The notes: generated by a model not told the origin, from the letters alone. 64,000 nt of DNA from Neisseriaceae bacterium JH1-16 (GCA_025989215.1 JAPDNP010000006.1:62001-126000), one strand, 5' to 3'; numbered from the stretch's first letter, positions 18,020 through 27,337 are shown. Made by a program: numbers and translations.

Positions 18020-20776
18020 ATGGCAGCGCGCATATCCATCGCAAAATGGCCAGGCAGAACGCGCCGGCTCGCCCATCGGGCACAGGGGGCGCGTGGCCTG
18101 TTCGCGGCCTCGTTCGGCCAACGTCATGGCGGCTACACGGCGCCGATGGCGCACTGGGCCACGCCGCACGCGGGCTCGGCTTGGCCGAGCTTTCCCGGCG
18201 TGGGGGTGAAGACCACGCCCTCGGCCGAACCACCGTTGCTGGTGCCGTTGTTGTCCGGCAAGCAGCGCTGGGTGTTTGCCTTGCTGTGCGCCGGTTGGGC
18301 GATCAGCCTGGCGGTGTTCTGGGTCTGGTGGCTGCGCCCCGAACACAACATCGATACGTTCCGCTTCATCGCGAACACCGTCGTGCTGTTCTGGACCACG
18401 ATCATTCCGGCTTACTTCGTGACCGTGTTCGCCCGTGCCCGCATCGCCAACCCGGCGCGGCCGGTGCCGCCGGGTATGAAGGTGGCGATGGTGGTGACCA
18501 AGGCGCCGTCCGAGCCGTTCGAGCTGGTGCGCACCACGCTGGAGGCGATGCTGGCCCAGTCCTATCCGCACGATACCTGGCTGGCCGACGAGGACCCGAG
18601 CGACGAGACCATCGACTGGTGCGCTCAGCACGGCGTGTTCCTGTCGTCGCGCCGCGGCGTTGCCGCCTACCACAACACCTCCTGGCCGCGCCGTACCAAG
18701 TGCAAGGAAGGCAATCTGGCCTATTTCTACGACCACTACGGCTATGGCCGCTACGACGTGGTCTCGCAGCTGGATGCCGATCATGTGCCGGCACCGGGCT
18801 ATCTGGAGGCGATGCTGCGGCCGTTCGCCGATCCGCGCGTCGGCTATGTGTCGGCGCCGAGCATCTGCGACAGCAATGCGAAGGACAGCTGGTCCGCCCG
18901 CGGCCGGCTGTATGCCGAGGCGGCCCTGCACGGGGCGCTGCAGGTAGGCTACAACGGCGGCATGGCGCCGCTGTGCATCGGCTCTCACTACGCGGTGCGC
19001 CTGAACGCCTTGCGCGAGATTGGCGGCCTGGGGCCGGAGTTGGCCGAAGACCATTCGACCACGCTGATGATGAATGCCAAGGGATGGCGTGGCATCCACG
19101 CCATCGATGCGATCGCGCACGGCGAGGGGCCGCGCACCTTCGCCGACATGGCGACCCAGGAGTTCCAGTGGGCCAAGAGCCTGGTGGTGATCCTGCTGCG
19201 CTACACGCGCCAGTACCTGAGCCCGCTGCCCTGGCGGCTGAAGGCGCAGTTCCTGTTCTCGCAGTTCTGGTACCCGCTGTTCTCCCTGACCATGGCGGCC
19301 TCGGTGATCATGCCGGTGGTGGCGCTGTTCACTCACCGGGCTTGGGTCGACATCGCTTACACCTCGTACTTCCTGTACGCCAGTCTGGTGACGGTCAGCA
19401 TCCTTGCGCTGATGACTTGGGTCAGGAAGACCGGTTACTTCCGGCCGCACGATGCGAAAGTTTTGTCGTGGGAGGCACTGTTGTTCCACTTCGCGCGCTG
19501 GCCATGGTCGCTGCTCGGCGTGGGCTCGGCGGTGGTGGACTGGCTGCGCGGGCGCGAGTTCGACTTCCGCGTCACGCCCAAGACCGACCGCGGCGATGCC
19601 CGGGCGCCGTTGCGGGTGCTGCTGCCCTACCTCGTGCTGTCGCTGTTCTGCATCGCGCCGGTGCTGCTGGTCGGCCATGCCGGCAATGCGCGCGGCTTCT
19701 ACCTGTTGTCGATGTTCAACTGCCTGACCTACCTGACAATCGCCGTGCTGATCGTGGTGAAGCACGCCCGTGAACGCGGGCTCGCCCTGCCGGCTCCCCG
19801 CTTGTTGTTCGGCCAGGGACCGCTGTTGCAGCGCGGCTTGTTCGTCACCACGGCGCTGGCCTTGGTTGTCGGCTTGACCACGCGGTTGTCGACGGGGATG
19901 GAGGGGGTGTTGTGGCGTTCGGGCGGGGCGCCGTTGCTGATCGCGGATCAGCAACGCGAGCCGCTGGCCCTGGGGGTCTACGATCCGAGCAAGGCCTTTT
20001 CGGCCAACGACAAGCAGGTGAAGATCGAGCACATCTTCGTGTCGTGGGTGGACCCGAATGCACGGGCGCGCATCGTGGCCGCCGCCGACTATGCACAGCG
20101 CCGCCACCGCCAGCTGATGGTGACGGTCGAGCCGTGGCCGGAGGTGGGCCGCAGTGCCCCGGCTCTGCTGAAAGACGTGCGGCGCGGCGCTTACGATCCG
20201 GAAATCCGCTCGCTGTGCGACACGATGAACAGCCTCGCCGCAGCGCCGATGGTGCGCTGGGCGCATGAAATGGAAAGCCCGACCGGCCGCTACCCGTGGG
20301 CGACCCATGACCCGGCCAGCTATGTCGGCGCGTACAAGCATTTCGTCGACCAGTGCCGCACCCCGAGCAGCCGCCTGCAGTTCGTCTGGTCGCCGCGTGG
20401 CGATCCGGCCCTGCCGGCCTACTTCCCGGGCCGCGACTATGTGGACTATGTCGGCCTGTCGGTGTTCGACTGTCCGGAATGCGGCGTGCAGCCGGCTGGC
20501 GACCAGCACTCGGCGGCCAGCATCCTGCAAGAGAAATACCGCCGAGTGTATCGTTATCAGCGGCCGGTGATCGTCGCCGAGCTCGGCGTCAACGGCTCGG
20601 TCGAACGCCGACGCGAGGCTCTGCAGGATCTGCAGGAGACCGCCGGCAAGCTGCCGTTGCTGACGTCGCTGGTGTACTTCAATGCCAAGGACAGCAACGG
20701 AGCCTGGCCGGTGCCGTATCCGCCGGACTGGCGCATCGCGCCGCAGCTGTTCCGGCAGGCGTTGAGCGAGCAGTAG
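18020..20776 (+). CDS. Membrane GT2 polysaccharide synthase fused to GH26-like glycosidase
   Basis: A 918-residue protein. Two membrane helices (about residues 83-105 and 115-140) precede a cellulose-synthase-like GT2 domain: ADEDPSD at 189-195, DAD at 252-254, AEDHS at 342-346 and a QEFQW variant of QxxRW at 380-384. About five further helices lie between 412 and 625. The C-terminal part (about 645-918) resembles GH26 beta-mannanases: WAHEM with Glu750 as likely acid/base, VIVAELG with Glu854 as likely nucleophile, and a late FNAKDSNGAW segment. A processive glycosyltransferase and a presumably extracytoplasmic hydrolase in one chain suggests synthesis with built-in trimming. Polymer identity is unknown. 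Confidence 0.85.
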   Translation: MAARISIAKWPGRTRRLAHRAQGARGLFAASFGQRHGGYTAPMAHWATPHAGSAWPSFPGVGVKTTPSAEPPLLVPLLSGKQRWVFALLCAGWAISLAVFWVWWLRPEHNIDTFRFIANTVVLFWTTIIPAYFVTVFARARIANPARPVPPGMKVAMVVTKAPSEPFELVRTTLEAMLAQSYPHDTWLADEDPSDETIDWCAQHGVFLSSRRGVAAYHNTSWPRRTKCKEGNLAYFYDHYGYGRYDVVSQLDADHVPAPGYLEAMLRPFADPRVGYVSAPSICDSNAKDSWSARGRLYAEAALHGALQVGYNGGMAPLCIGSHYAVRLNALREIGGLGPELAEDHSTTLMMNAKGWRGIHAIDAIAHGEGPRTFADMATQEFQWAKSLVVILLRYTRQYLSPLPWRLKAQFLFSQFWYPLFSLTMAASVIMPVVALFTHRAWVDIAYTSYFLYASLVTVSILALMTWVRKTGYFRPHDAKVLSWEALLFHFARWPWSLLGVGSAVVDWLRGREFDFRVTPKTDRGDARAPLRVLLPYLVLSLFCIAPVLLVGHAGNARGFYLLSMFNCLTYLTIAVLIVVKHARERGLALPAPRLLFGQGPLLQRGLFVTTALALVVGLTTRLSTGMEGVLWRSGGAPLLIADQQREPLALGVYDPSKAFSANDKQVKIEHIFVSWVDPNARARIVAAADYAQRRHRQLMVTVEPWPEVGRSAPALLKDVRRGAYDPEIRSLCDTMNSLAAAPMVRWAHEMESPTGRYPWATHDPASYVGAYKHFVDQCRTPSSRLQFVWSPRGDPALPAYFPGRDYVDYVGLSVFDCPECGVQPAGDQHSAASILQEKYRRVYRYQRPVIVAELGVNGSVERRREALQDLQETAGKLPLLTSLVYFNAKDSNGAWPVPYPPDWRIAPQLFRQALSEQ

Positions 20777-20840
20777 CCGCATGCCCGGCCAAGGTTGCTT
20801 CGCAGAGTGCCGGTGGCAAGGCTAAGGCGGGTCGAAGTCT

Positions 20841-20875
20841 AGCCAACGCGGCGGTGAGTCACCGCCGCGTTGGCT
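20841..20875. terminator. Long hairpin after the polysaccharide synthase gene
   Basis: A perfect 17-bp stem (AGCCAACGCGGCGGTGA and its complement) around a single central G. No U-run follows, so it may be a 3' stability hairpin or weak terminator. The macro-domain gene's ribosome site begins just after it. Confidence 0.55.
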
Positions 20876-20890
20876 ATTGGGAGGAGAGCG

Positions 20891-21400
20891 ATGCCGATGC
20901 GACTCGAGGCGTGTCAGGGTGACATCACCACGCTGGCCGTCGACGCCATCGTCAACGCCGCCAAGCGCTCCTTACTCGGCGGCGGCGGAGTGGACGGGGC
21001 GATCCACCGCGCCGCCGGGCCGGAGTTGCTGGCGGCCTGCCGACTGCTCGGCGGTTGTCCGACCGGCGAGGCGCGCATCACACCTGGCTTCAGGTTGCCG
21101 GCGCGCTATGTGATCCACACCGTCGGGCCGGTGTGGCAGGGCGGTGGCCATGACGAACCGACGCTGTTGGCGTCGTGCTATCGCAACTCGCTGGCACTGG
21201 CCCGCCAGCATGGGCTGCGTTCGGTGGCGTTCCCGTGCATCAGCACCGGCGTGTACGGCTATCCGGCCGAAGCGGCGGCGCAGATCGCCGTGGCGACGGT
21301 GCTGGCAAGCTTGGCCGAAGCGGGGCCGCTCGATCACGTGTATTTCGTGTGCTTTTCGGTCAACGATCTGGAGCGCTATCAACGGCTATTGGCCGGCTGA
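20891..21400 (+). CDS. Macro domain protein, O-acetyl-ADP-ribose deacetylase-like
   Basis: A 169-residue single macro domain of the YmdB/MacroD class. The ADP-ribose loop [25 protein letters not shown], the HTVGPVW strand and the [10 protein letters not shown] phosphate loop are all present. These enzymes remove ADP-ribose or acetyl groups from ADP-ribose conjugates. One oddity is that the usual VNAAN reads VNAAK, replacing an asparagine that contacts the distal ribose in MacroD-type enzymes. The ATG at 20891 follows GGGAGGAG. It stands alone after the 17-bp hairpin. Confidence 0.9.
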   Translation: MPMRLEACQGDITTLAVDAIVNAAKRSLLGGGGVDGAIHRAAGPELLAACRLLGGCPTGEARITPGFRLPARYVIHTVGPVWQGGGHDEPTLLASCYRNSLALARQHGLRSVAFPCISTGVYGYPAEAAAQIAVATVLASLAEAGPLDHVYFVCFSVNDLERYQRLLAG

Positions 21401-21775
21401 GTCGGGGTGTGGCCGGTATTGCTTCCGCTATGGCGTTGCGGCGAGGCTTTGCCGCTGCCGACCATCCTGTTGGCGCTAGTTGCGATCATTTCGGCGTGTG
21501 GCAGTGACATTTTGGTAAGATGGTGCCTATGTCATTCTCATTGGCTTGCTTTAGGCGCAAGAGGCACTGTGGCCATCCCTTTAGCCGACTGTACCCGCGT
21601 CGATAACCGCCATGATGTGAGTGACATAGCATTTCCCCTGCCGCCCTGTGGGCGGCACTGTTTATCCCCGTCCCGCTGCGGCGCCGCTGTCGTGCCGGGC
21701 TCTCCGTGGGCTTAGCCATAACGCGCCCAGAGGTACATTGATGCAAGCAACTCCTCCCTTCGCCCGGGAGCCGCA
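21401..21775. other. Intergenic region upstream of MHYT-GGDEF-EAL gene
   Basis: 375 bases with no convincing gene. A possible -10 (TAAGAT near 21516) and a GC-rich hairpin (TGCCGCCC-TGTG-GGGCGGCA-like, near 21640) are visible. I looked for a GEMM c-di-GMP riboswitch pattern and did not find one. Confidence 0.4.
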
Positions 21776-23854
21776 ATGATCCCCAGCTACGATTGGCTAC
21801 TGGTCGCCCTGTCCTATCTGGTGGCGGCGATGGCGTCGTACACCGCGCTGAGTATTTCCGGTCGGCTCGCCCAGGCCAATCTGGTCGATGCGCGTTATTG
21901 GCGCATCGGCGGGGCGGTGGTGATGGGCACCGGCATCTGGTCGATGCACTTTACCGGCATGCTGGCGTTCCAGCTGCCGATCCTGCTCGGCTACGACATT
22001 CCGCGTACCTTCCTGTCCTGGTTGCTGGCGTTGTGCTCGTCGTGGGTGGCGCTGAGCCTGCTCAGCCACCATGCCTTTCGCTGGGGCTCGGTGCTGGCCG
22101 GCGGCGCCTTGATGGGCGTGGGCATCTCCGCGATGCACTACACCGGCATGGCGGCGCTGATGATGATGCCGGCGATCCACTACCGGCCGGGGCTATTCGC
22201 CTTGTCGGTGGCAATCGCGATCGCCGCGTCGATCGCGGCGCTGGTGATCTGCTTCAAGCTGCGCCTGGCTAGACGCTATGCCGGCTGGTACAAGCTGCTG
22301 GCCGCCCTGGTGATGGCGCTGGCGATTACCGGCATGCACTACACCGGGATGGCAGCGGCCGAGTTCGCGCCCGGCGCGATCTGCGGGGCGCGCAATCCGA
22401 TCTCCGACGACTTGTTGGCGACGCTGGTGGTGGGGGGCTCGCTGGCGCTGCTGACCATCGCCTGGGTCGTCGCGGTGCTCGATGCTCGGCTGGAAAGCCA
22501 GACCGCCAAGCTGGCCGCGTCGCTGCGCAAGGCCAATGAAGAGCTGCGCCTGATCAGCTCCCGCGACAGCCTGACCGGCCTGGCCAACCGGCGCGCGTTC
22601 GAGGCGCGTTTGGCGGAGCTGCAGGCAAGCGGCGACGCGTTGTCGGTAGCGTTCATCGACCTGGATGGTTTCAAGCCGGTCAACGATTCGCTCGGCCATC
22701 AGGTCGGCGACGAGGTGCTGGTCGAGGTGGCCCAGCGGCTGGCCGAGGCCGGCGGGCGACGCAATCTGTTGGCGCGGATCGGCGGCGACGAGTTCATCCT
22801 GCTGGTGATCGGTGCGCGCGACAAACCGTACCTGAACAGCCTGGCTACCCGCCTGATCGACACGGTGCGCACACCGATCGAGCTGGGGCGCCATGTGATC
22901 GAGTTGAGCTGCTCGATCGGCATCGCCTCCTTCCCGAGCGACACCGACAAGGTGGCAAAGCTGATTCCGATGGCCGACAGCGCGATGTACGAGGTGAAGC
23001 GCAGCGGCAAGAACCATGTGCGCTTCTACAGCCCGGAGCTGGAGCTGGCCGCGGGCAACCTGGTCGAGCAGCAGCGCGCGCTGCGCGCTGCGCTGGCCCA
23101 GCAGCAGTTCGTGCTGTACTTCCAGCCCAAGCTCAATCCCTATTGCGGTGAATTGAACGGTGTCGAGGCGCTGGTCCGCTGGCAGCATCCCGAGCGCGGC
23201 ATCGTGGCGCCGCAGGAGTTCATCGCGCTGATGGAGGGCTCCGGGCTGATCATGGAGCTGGGCAATCAGGTGCTGGAGATGGCGCTTCAGCAACAGCAGC
23301 GCTGGCTTGCCGCCGGCCGGGCCATCCCGGTCTCGATCAATATCTCGCCGCAGCAGTTCGGCCGCGAGGGCTTCGCCGAACACATCATCGCCAGGCTCGC
23401 TCACTACAGCGTGCCGCACCGGCTGTTGACGCTGGAGATCACCGAGACGGTGGTGATGGCGGATATGACGCGCACCGAGCAGGTGTTGCGGATGCTGCGC
23501 GATGTGGGCATCCCGGTATCGCTCGACGATTTCGGCACCGGTTATTCCAGCCTGTCGCTGCTGCGCCAGCTGGCGCCGAACGAGCTGAAGATCGATCGCT
23601 CCTTCATCAAGGACCTGGCACAGAACCCGGCGGCCCGGGCGGTCGTCGCGCCGATCATCGAAATGGCGCACTCGCTGGGCATGACGGTGGTGGCCGAGGG
23701 GGTGGAGAGCGAGGCGCAGGCCGAGGTATTGCGCTCGCTCGGCTGCGACGAAATCCAGGGTTTTCATTACGCCCGCCCGATGACCGGCGACGACTTTGCC
23801 CGTTGGTGCAGCGAGCCTGCCCAGGCGCAGGCCGTACCGGCCGCGGTCGTCTAG
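21776..23854 (+). CDS. MHYT-GGDEF-EAL c-di-GMP turnover protein
   Basis: A 692-residue inner-membrane signalling protein. Residues 1-240 form an MHYT sensor of seven helices with three MH(Y/F)TGM motifs, thought to bind metal and sense a small gas or redox change. A GGDEF domain follows, with intact GGDEF at 336-340, so diguanylate cyclase activity is possible; no RxxD inhibitory site is visible. The EAL domain has EAL at 464-466, DDFGTGYSSL and VVAEGVES, consistent with phosphodiesterase activity. It sits 1 kb after the polysaccharide synthase operon on the same strand, making a regulatory link plausible but unproven. Confidence 0.95.
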   Translation: MIPSYDWLLVALSYLVAAMASYTALSISGRLAQANLVDARYWRIGGAVVMGTGIWSMHFTGMLAFQLPILLGYDIPRTFLSWLLALCSSWVALSLLSHHAFRWGSVLAGGALMGVGISAMHYTGMAALMMMPAIHYRPGLFALSVAIAIAASIAALVICFKLRLARRYAGWYKLLAALVMALAITGMHYTGMAAAEFAPGAICGARNPISDDLLATLVVGGSLALLTIAWVVAVLDARLESQTAKLAASLRKANEELRLISSRDSLTGLANRRAFEARLAELQASGDALSVAFIDLDGFKPVNDSLGHQVGDEVLVEVAQRLAEAGGRRNLLARIGGDEFILLVIGARDKPYLNSLATRLIDTVRTPIELGRHVIELSCSIGIASFPSDTDKVAKLIPMADSAMYEVKRSGKNHVRFYSPELELAAGNLVEQQRALRAALAQQQFVLYFQPKLNPYCGELNGVEALVRWQHPERGIVAPQEFIALMEGSGLIMELGNQVLEMALQQQQRWLAAGRAIPVSINISPQQFGREGFAEHIIARLAHYSVPHRLLTLEITETVVMADMTRTEQVLRMLRDVGIPVSLDDFGTGYSSLSLLRQLAPNELKIDRSFIKDLAQNPAARAVVAPIIEMAHSLGMTVVAEGVESEAQAEVLRSLGCDEIQGFHYARPMTGDDFARWCSEPAQAQAVPAAVV

Positions 23855-23902
23855 ACTGTTTGAATGGCGTACTGGACGCCAATGAGATCAGGGGAGGGAG
23901 GT

Positions 23903-24247
23903 ATGCATTATCACGGCAGCTGCCATTGCGGGCAGCTCGCGTTCGAGCTGGACGGCGAGATCGACTCGCTGCTCGAATGCAACTGTTCGATCTGCACCAA
24001 GAAGGGCTATCTGCACTGGTTCGTGCCGAAGAGCCAGCTCTCAGACCTCAAGGGCGAGGACATCGCCAGCGTTTACACCTTCCACTCCGGCAAGATCCGC
24101 CACCTGTTCTGCCCGACCTGCGGCTGCGCGCCGCTGGGGCTGGGTGAACACAACGGCGTGGCGATGGCGGCGATCAATGCGCGTTGTCTCGACGACGTGG
24201 ATCTGTCCGGCATCAAGCGGGTGCCGTTCGACGGACGCAGCCACTGA
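23903..24247 (+). CDS. GFA/CENP-V family zinc protein
   Basis: A 114-residue protein with the cysteine pattern of the GFA fold: CHCG, CNCSIC and CPTCGC, which bind two zinc ions. The family is named after glutathione-dependent formaldehyde-activating enzyme, although most members have no proven activity. The ATG at 23903 follows GGGGAGGGAGG; the longer frame upstream overlaps the end of the previous gene and lacks a site. It closes a plus-strand run and is followed by an uptake-word hairpin terminator. Confidence 0.85.
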   Translation: MHYHGSCHCGQLAFELDGEIDSLLECNCSICTKKGYLHWFVPKSQLSDLKGEDIASVYTFHSGKIRHLFCPTCGCAPLGLGEHNGVAMAAINARCLDDVDLSGIKRVPFDGRSH

Positions 24248-24340
24248 CGTCGTCATCGGCTGGCTTGAGTTGTCGCGGGCTCGGCCGGCGGCGGGCTGCG
24301 CACGGCATCGGGCCGGGCGAACTGCTCGACATGCAATGTG

Positions 24341-24375
24341 AAAAAGGTTGGCCGAATTCGTTCGGCCAACCTTTT
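24341..24375. terminator. Bidirectional terminator built from two GTTGGCCGAA words
   Basis: AAAAAGGTTGGCCGAA, loop TTCG, then TTCGGCCAACCTTTTT: the two 10-base words face each other (24347-24356 and 24361-24370) and the flanking A/T runs complete a two-way terminator between the convergent GFA and ABC-permease genes. Confidence 0.9.
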
Positions 24376-24410
24376 TGTTTTCCGCTGGGGCACCGGACCG
24401 TCTTCGCGCC

Positions 24411-25268
24411 TCAGTGGTGCTCGCGCTTGCGCCGCATCATCGCCAGCGCCAACAGCGCCGAGGTCAGCATCAGCGCCAGACTGATCGCGTTGAGCACCGG
24501 CGTGGCGCCGTTGCGCATCCGCCCGTACATCAGGATGGTCAACGGTGGCTCGGAGCCGGCCAGCATCAGCGTGGTGTTGAAGTTCTCGAACGACAGCAAG
24601 AACGCCACCGCGAACGAGCCGAACAGCACCGGGCGCAGATACGGCAGGGTGATGGTCCAGAAGGTCGCCACCCGGCTGGCGCCCAGATTGAACGCCGCTT
24701 CCTCCAGGCTGCGGTCGAAGCGCTTCAGCCGCGCCGCGATGGTCAGCGTGGCGATGGTGACGATGTAGGAAAACTGGCCGAACACCACCAGCGGCAGTCC
24801 CGGGCGCAGGAAGTCGAGTTCCCAGCCCCACAGGTCTTCGGCCAACAGCGCGATCTTGCTGGCGAAGGCCAGGATCGAAATCCCCAGGATCACCCCCGGA
24901 ATCACCAGCGGCAGCAGGATCGCCAGCGAGAACAGCCGCTTGCCGCGAAATGCCATCCGCTCCAGCAAGAAGGCGTTGCAGGTGCCGACCAGCACCGACA
25001 GCACCGCCACCCAGCAGGCGACCACCAGGCTGTTGACGATGCTGGTCAGCAGTTCGTCGTCGTGGAACAGGCCGGTGCGGCCGTGCTCGCCGCTGGCGAA
25101 GAACCAGTCTAGCGTGGCGCCGTGCCAGGGCGGCGCGGGGTAGTCGGCATTGTTGAAGGCGAACAGCAGTACCACCGCCAGTGGCAGGAACAGGAACAGG
25201 TAGAACGCCGCGGCGTAGCCGTGCTGCAACAGGCGCGCCAGCGGATGTTGGGGCAGGGAGGGAATCAT
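24411..25268 (-). CDS. Polyamine-type ABC transporter permease (PotC/PotI class)
   Basis: A 285-residue inner-membrane permease with about six helices and the EAA loop EEAAFNLGASRVATFWTITLP that docks on the ATPase. NADYPAPPWHGATLDWFFA near the N-terminus is typical of PotC/PotI. The ATG at 25268 overlaps the stop of the preceding permease (ATGA). It is the last gene of a four-part importer (binding protein, ATPase, two permeases). Substrate is inferred as spermidine/putrescine from the family; related systems import other cationic or amino-acid-like compounds. Confidence 0.88.
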   Translation of the reverse strand: MIPSLPQHPLARLLQHGYAAAFYLFLFLPLAVVLLFAFNNADYPAPPWHGATLDWFFASGEHGRTGLFHDDELLTSIVNSLVVACWVAVLSVLVGTCNAFLLERMAFRGKRLFSLAILLPLVIPGVILGISILAFASKIALLAEDLWGWELDFLRPGLPLVVFGQFSYIVTIATLTIAARLKRFDRSLEEAAFNLGASRVATFWTITLPYLRPVLFGSFAVAFLLSFENFNTTLMLAGSEPPLTILMYGRMRNGATPVLNAISLALMLTSALLALAMMRRKREHH

Positions 25269-26155
25269 GATTTGCGCATCGTCTCGCCGAAGGATTGACC
25301 GGTCAGCTTCAGCCCCGCCCACACCATCAGGGTGGACAGGCCCAGCAGCAGGAAGCCGAACGCCGCGCCCTGCTGCCAGTTGAAGCGGGTGATGAACTGG
25401 CTGTAGATCTGTTCGGTGAACCACAGCGAATTCTTGCCTCCGAGCAGCACCGGGCTCAGGTAGTTGCCCAGCGTCAGCATGAACACCACGATGGTGCCGG
25501 CGGCGATGCCCGGCGCCGCGTGCGGCAGCACGATGTCGCGCAGGATCGACGCGCCATTGCCGCCTAGATTGTAGGCGGCCTCGATCAGCGCATCGTCGAG
25601 GGTGTCGAGGGTGTTGGCGAGCGGAATCACCATGAACAGCAGCGACGAGTACACCAGGCCCAGCAGGATGGTGGCGTCGTGGTAGAGCAGTTCGACCGGC
25701 TGGTCGGTGAAGCCGAAGCGCTGCAGCAGGTGCGGGATCACCCCATTGCTCTGCAGCAGCAGGATCCAGCCGAAGGTGCGCACCATCTCGCTGACCCAGA
25801 ACGGCAGCAGGCACAGCACGAACAACAGCTGGCGCGGGCGGCCCTGGGCGATCTTGGCCAGATACCAGGCGAGCGGGAAGGCGATCAGCAGGGTCAGCGC
25901 GGTGGCGATTAATGACATCACCGCGGTGCGGGCGAAGGTGCGCCAGTAGAGCGGCTCGTCGAAGAAGGTCAGGTAGTTGCCAATGCCGAAGCCGTAGTCG
26001 CCGCCGCCGTCGGGGCGGGTCTGGAGCGATAGCCACAGCAGGTCCAGATGCGGCAGCACGATCAGGCCGACCAGCCAGATCAAGGCCGGTGCCAGCAGCA
26101 GCCAAAAGGGCAGCAGTCGGCCTAGCTTAGCGGGGGACAGGAGCAGGCGCGTCAT
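25265..26155 (-). CDS. Polyamine-type ABC transporter permease (PotB/PotH class)
   Basis: A 296-residue permease with about six membrane helices and the EAA loop IEAAYNLGGNGASILRDIVLP. VSEMVRTFGWILLLQSNG is a recognisable PotB/PotH motif. It starts at ATG 26155, overlapping the ATPase gene by 4 bases, and overlaps the second permease by 4 bases, so the three are translationally coupled. It pairs with the PotC/PotI-class protein to form the heterodimeric channel. Confidence 0.88.
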   Translation of the reverse strand: MTRLLLSPAKLGRLLPFWLLLAPALIWLVGLIVLPHLDLLWLSLQTRPDGGGDYGFGIGNYLTFFDEPLYWRTFARTAVMSLIATALTLLIAFPLAWYLAKIAQGRPRQLLFVLCLLPFWVSEMVRTFGWILLLQSNGVIPHLLQRFGFTDQPVELLYHDATILLGLVYSSLLFMVIPLANTLDTLDDALIEAAYNLGGNGASILRDIVLPHAAPGIAAGTIVVFMLTLGNYLSPVLLGGKNSLWFTEQIYSQFITRFNWQQGAAFGFLLLGLSTLMVWAGLKLTGQSFGETMRKS

Positions 26156-27252
26156 CGGGCCGGGTACCCCCAGATCTGGTTCACCTGCAGGCCGAGCTTC
26201 ACCGTCTCGCCAGGGGTGAGGTTGGCGAAGCGGCCGTTCTGCGGCAGCGCGGCGCGCAGCGGGGTGCGGCTGGCCTTGTCGACCAAGAGTACCGAGGAGT
26301 TGGCGCCGTCGAACAGCAGGCTGTCGACCTCGGCATCGACGGTGAGGTCGCAGTGCGCCAGGTCGACAGCCTCGCGCGCCAGGCTGACCGTTTCCGGACG
26401 CACGAACAGATCCACCGCGTCGCCTGGGCGCGGCGCGGGGCCGACGATGCGGCCGATCAGCGGCAGGCCGCTGTCGGTGACGCATTCGGCCAACTCGCCG
26501 CGCAGCGCGTTGACCCGGGCGGCGTAGCGGTTGTTGGCGCCGACGAAGCCGGCGACGAAGGCGCTGGCCGGCTGGTAGTACAGCGACTGCGGCGTGCCGA
26601 ACTGCTCGAAGCGGCCCTGGTTCATCACCGCCACCGTGTCGGACAGCACCAGCGCCTCGGACTGGTCGTGGGTGATGTAGATGAAGGTGGTGCCGATCGC
26701 GTGCTGCAGCTGTTTGAGCTCGATCTTCATATGCTCGCGCAGCTTCAGGTCCAGTGCGCCGAGCGGCTCGTCGAGCAGCAGCAGTGTCGGCTCCAGCACC
26801 AGGCTGCGCGCGATCGCCACCCGCTGCTTCTGGCCGCCGGACAGCGCGCTGACCGGCTTGTGCTCGGCGCCGGGCAGGCCGACGCGTTCCAGCATCGCGC
26901 CGACCTTGCTACGGATCTCGGCCGCCTTGGCGCCGCGGCGTTTCAGGCCGTAGGCGATGTTCTCGCCCACGCTCATCATCGGAAACAGCGCCAGGTGCTG
27001 GAACACCATCGTAGCTGGGCGGCGGTTCGGCGCGACGCCCTGCATCGCCTGGCCGCGGATGCGGATCTCGCCCGCGTCCGGCTCGATGAAGCCGGCGATC
27101 ATCCGCAGCAGCGTGGTCTTGCCGCAGCCGGACGGGCCGAGGATGGAGAAGAAGGAACCGGGGGCGATGGAGAACGACAGCTCGTCCACCGCGCTGAAGG
27201 TGCCGTAGCGTTTGCTGACGGTGGCAAGTTCGAGGTCGGGGATGGTAGACAT
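26152..27252 (-). CDS. Polyamine-type ABC transporter ATP-binding protein (PotA/PotG class)
   Basis: A 366-residue ATPase: Walker A GPSGCGKT, signature LSGGQKQRVAIAR, Walker B LLLLDEPLGALD, and a C-terminal TOBE domain (about residues 280-366). The ATG at 27252 gives the normal MSTIPDLELATVSKRYG opening; the frame stays open upstream only because it runs into the repeat element at 27338-27479. That element separates it from the binding-protein gene, so the importer operon has been interrupted between its first and second genes. Confidence 0.9.
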   Translation of the reverse strand: MSTIPDLELATVSKRYGTFSAVDELSFSIAPGSFFSILGPSGCGKTTLLRMIAGFIEPDAGEIRIRGQAMQGVAPNRRPATMVFQHLALFPMMSVGENIAYGLKRRGAKAAEIRSKVGAMLERVGLPGAEHKPVSALSGGQKQRVAIARSLVLEPTLLLLDEPLGALDLKLREHMKIELKQLQHAIGTTFIYITHDQSEALVLSDTVAVMNQGRFEQFGTPQSLYYQPASAFVAGFVGANNRYAARVNALRGELAECVTDSGLPLIGRIVGPAPRPGDAVDLFVRPETVSLAREAVDLAHCDLTVDAEVDSLLFDGANSSVLLVDKASRTPLRAALPQNGRFANLTPGETVKLGLQVNQIWGYPAR

Positions 27253-27337
27253 GATGGGGTCAGCAGTGTGATCGCGTACGAAGCCGTTGGCCCGTGGGCG
27301 CCGGCTTTCTGCGACGGAAAGCAAAACCGGCCGCCCT

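Noticed and set aside
17969-20782. A 900-codon open frame antisense to the GT2-GH26 synthase gene
   Set aside because: The sense frame has clear GT2 and GH26 motifs and membrane helices; the antisense frame is Arg/Gln/His-rich with no domain.
21401-21775. c-di-GMP (GEMM) riboswitch upstream of the GGDEF-EAL gene
   Set aside because: The conserved GEMM core patterns were not found on reading the region.
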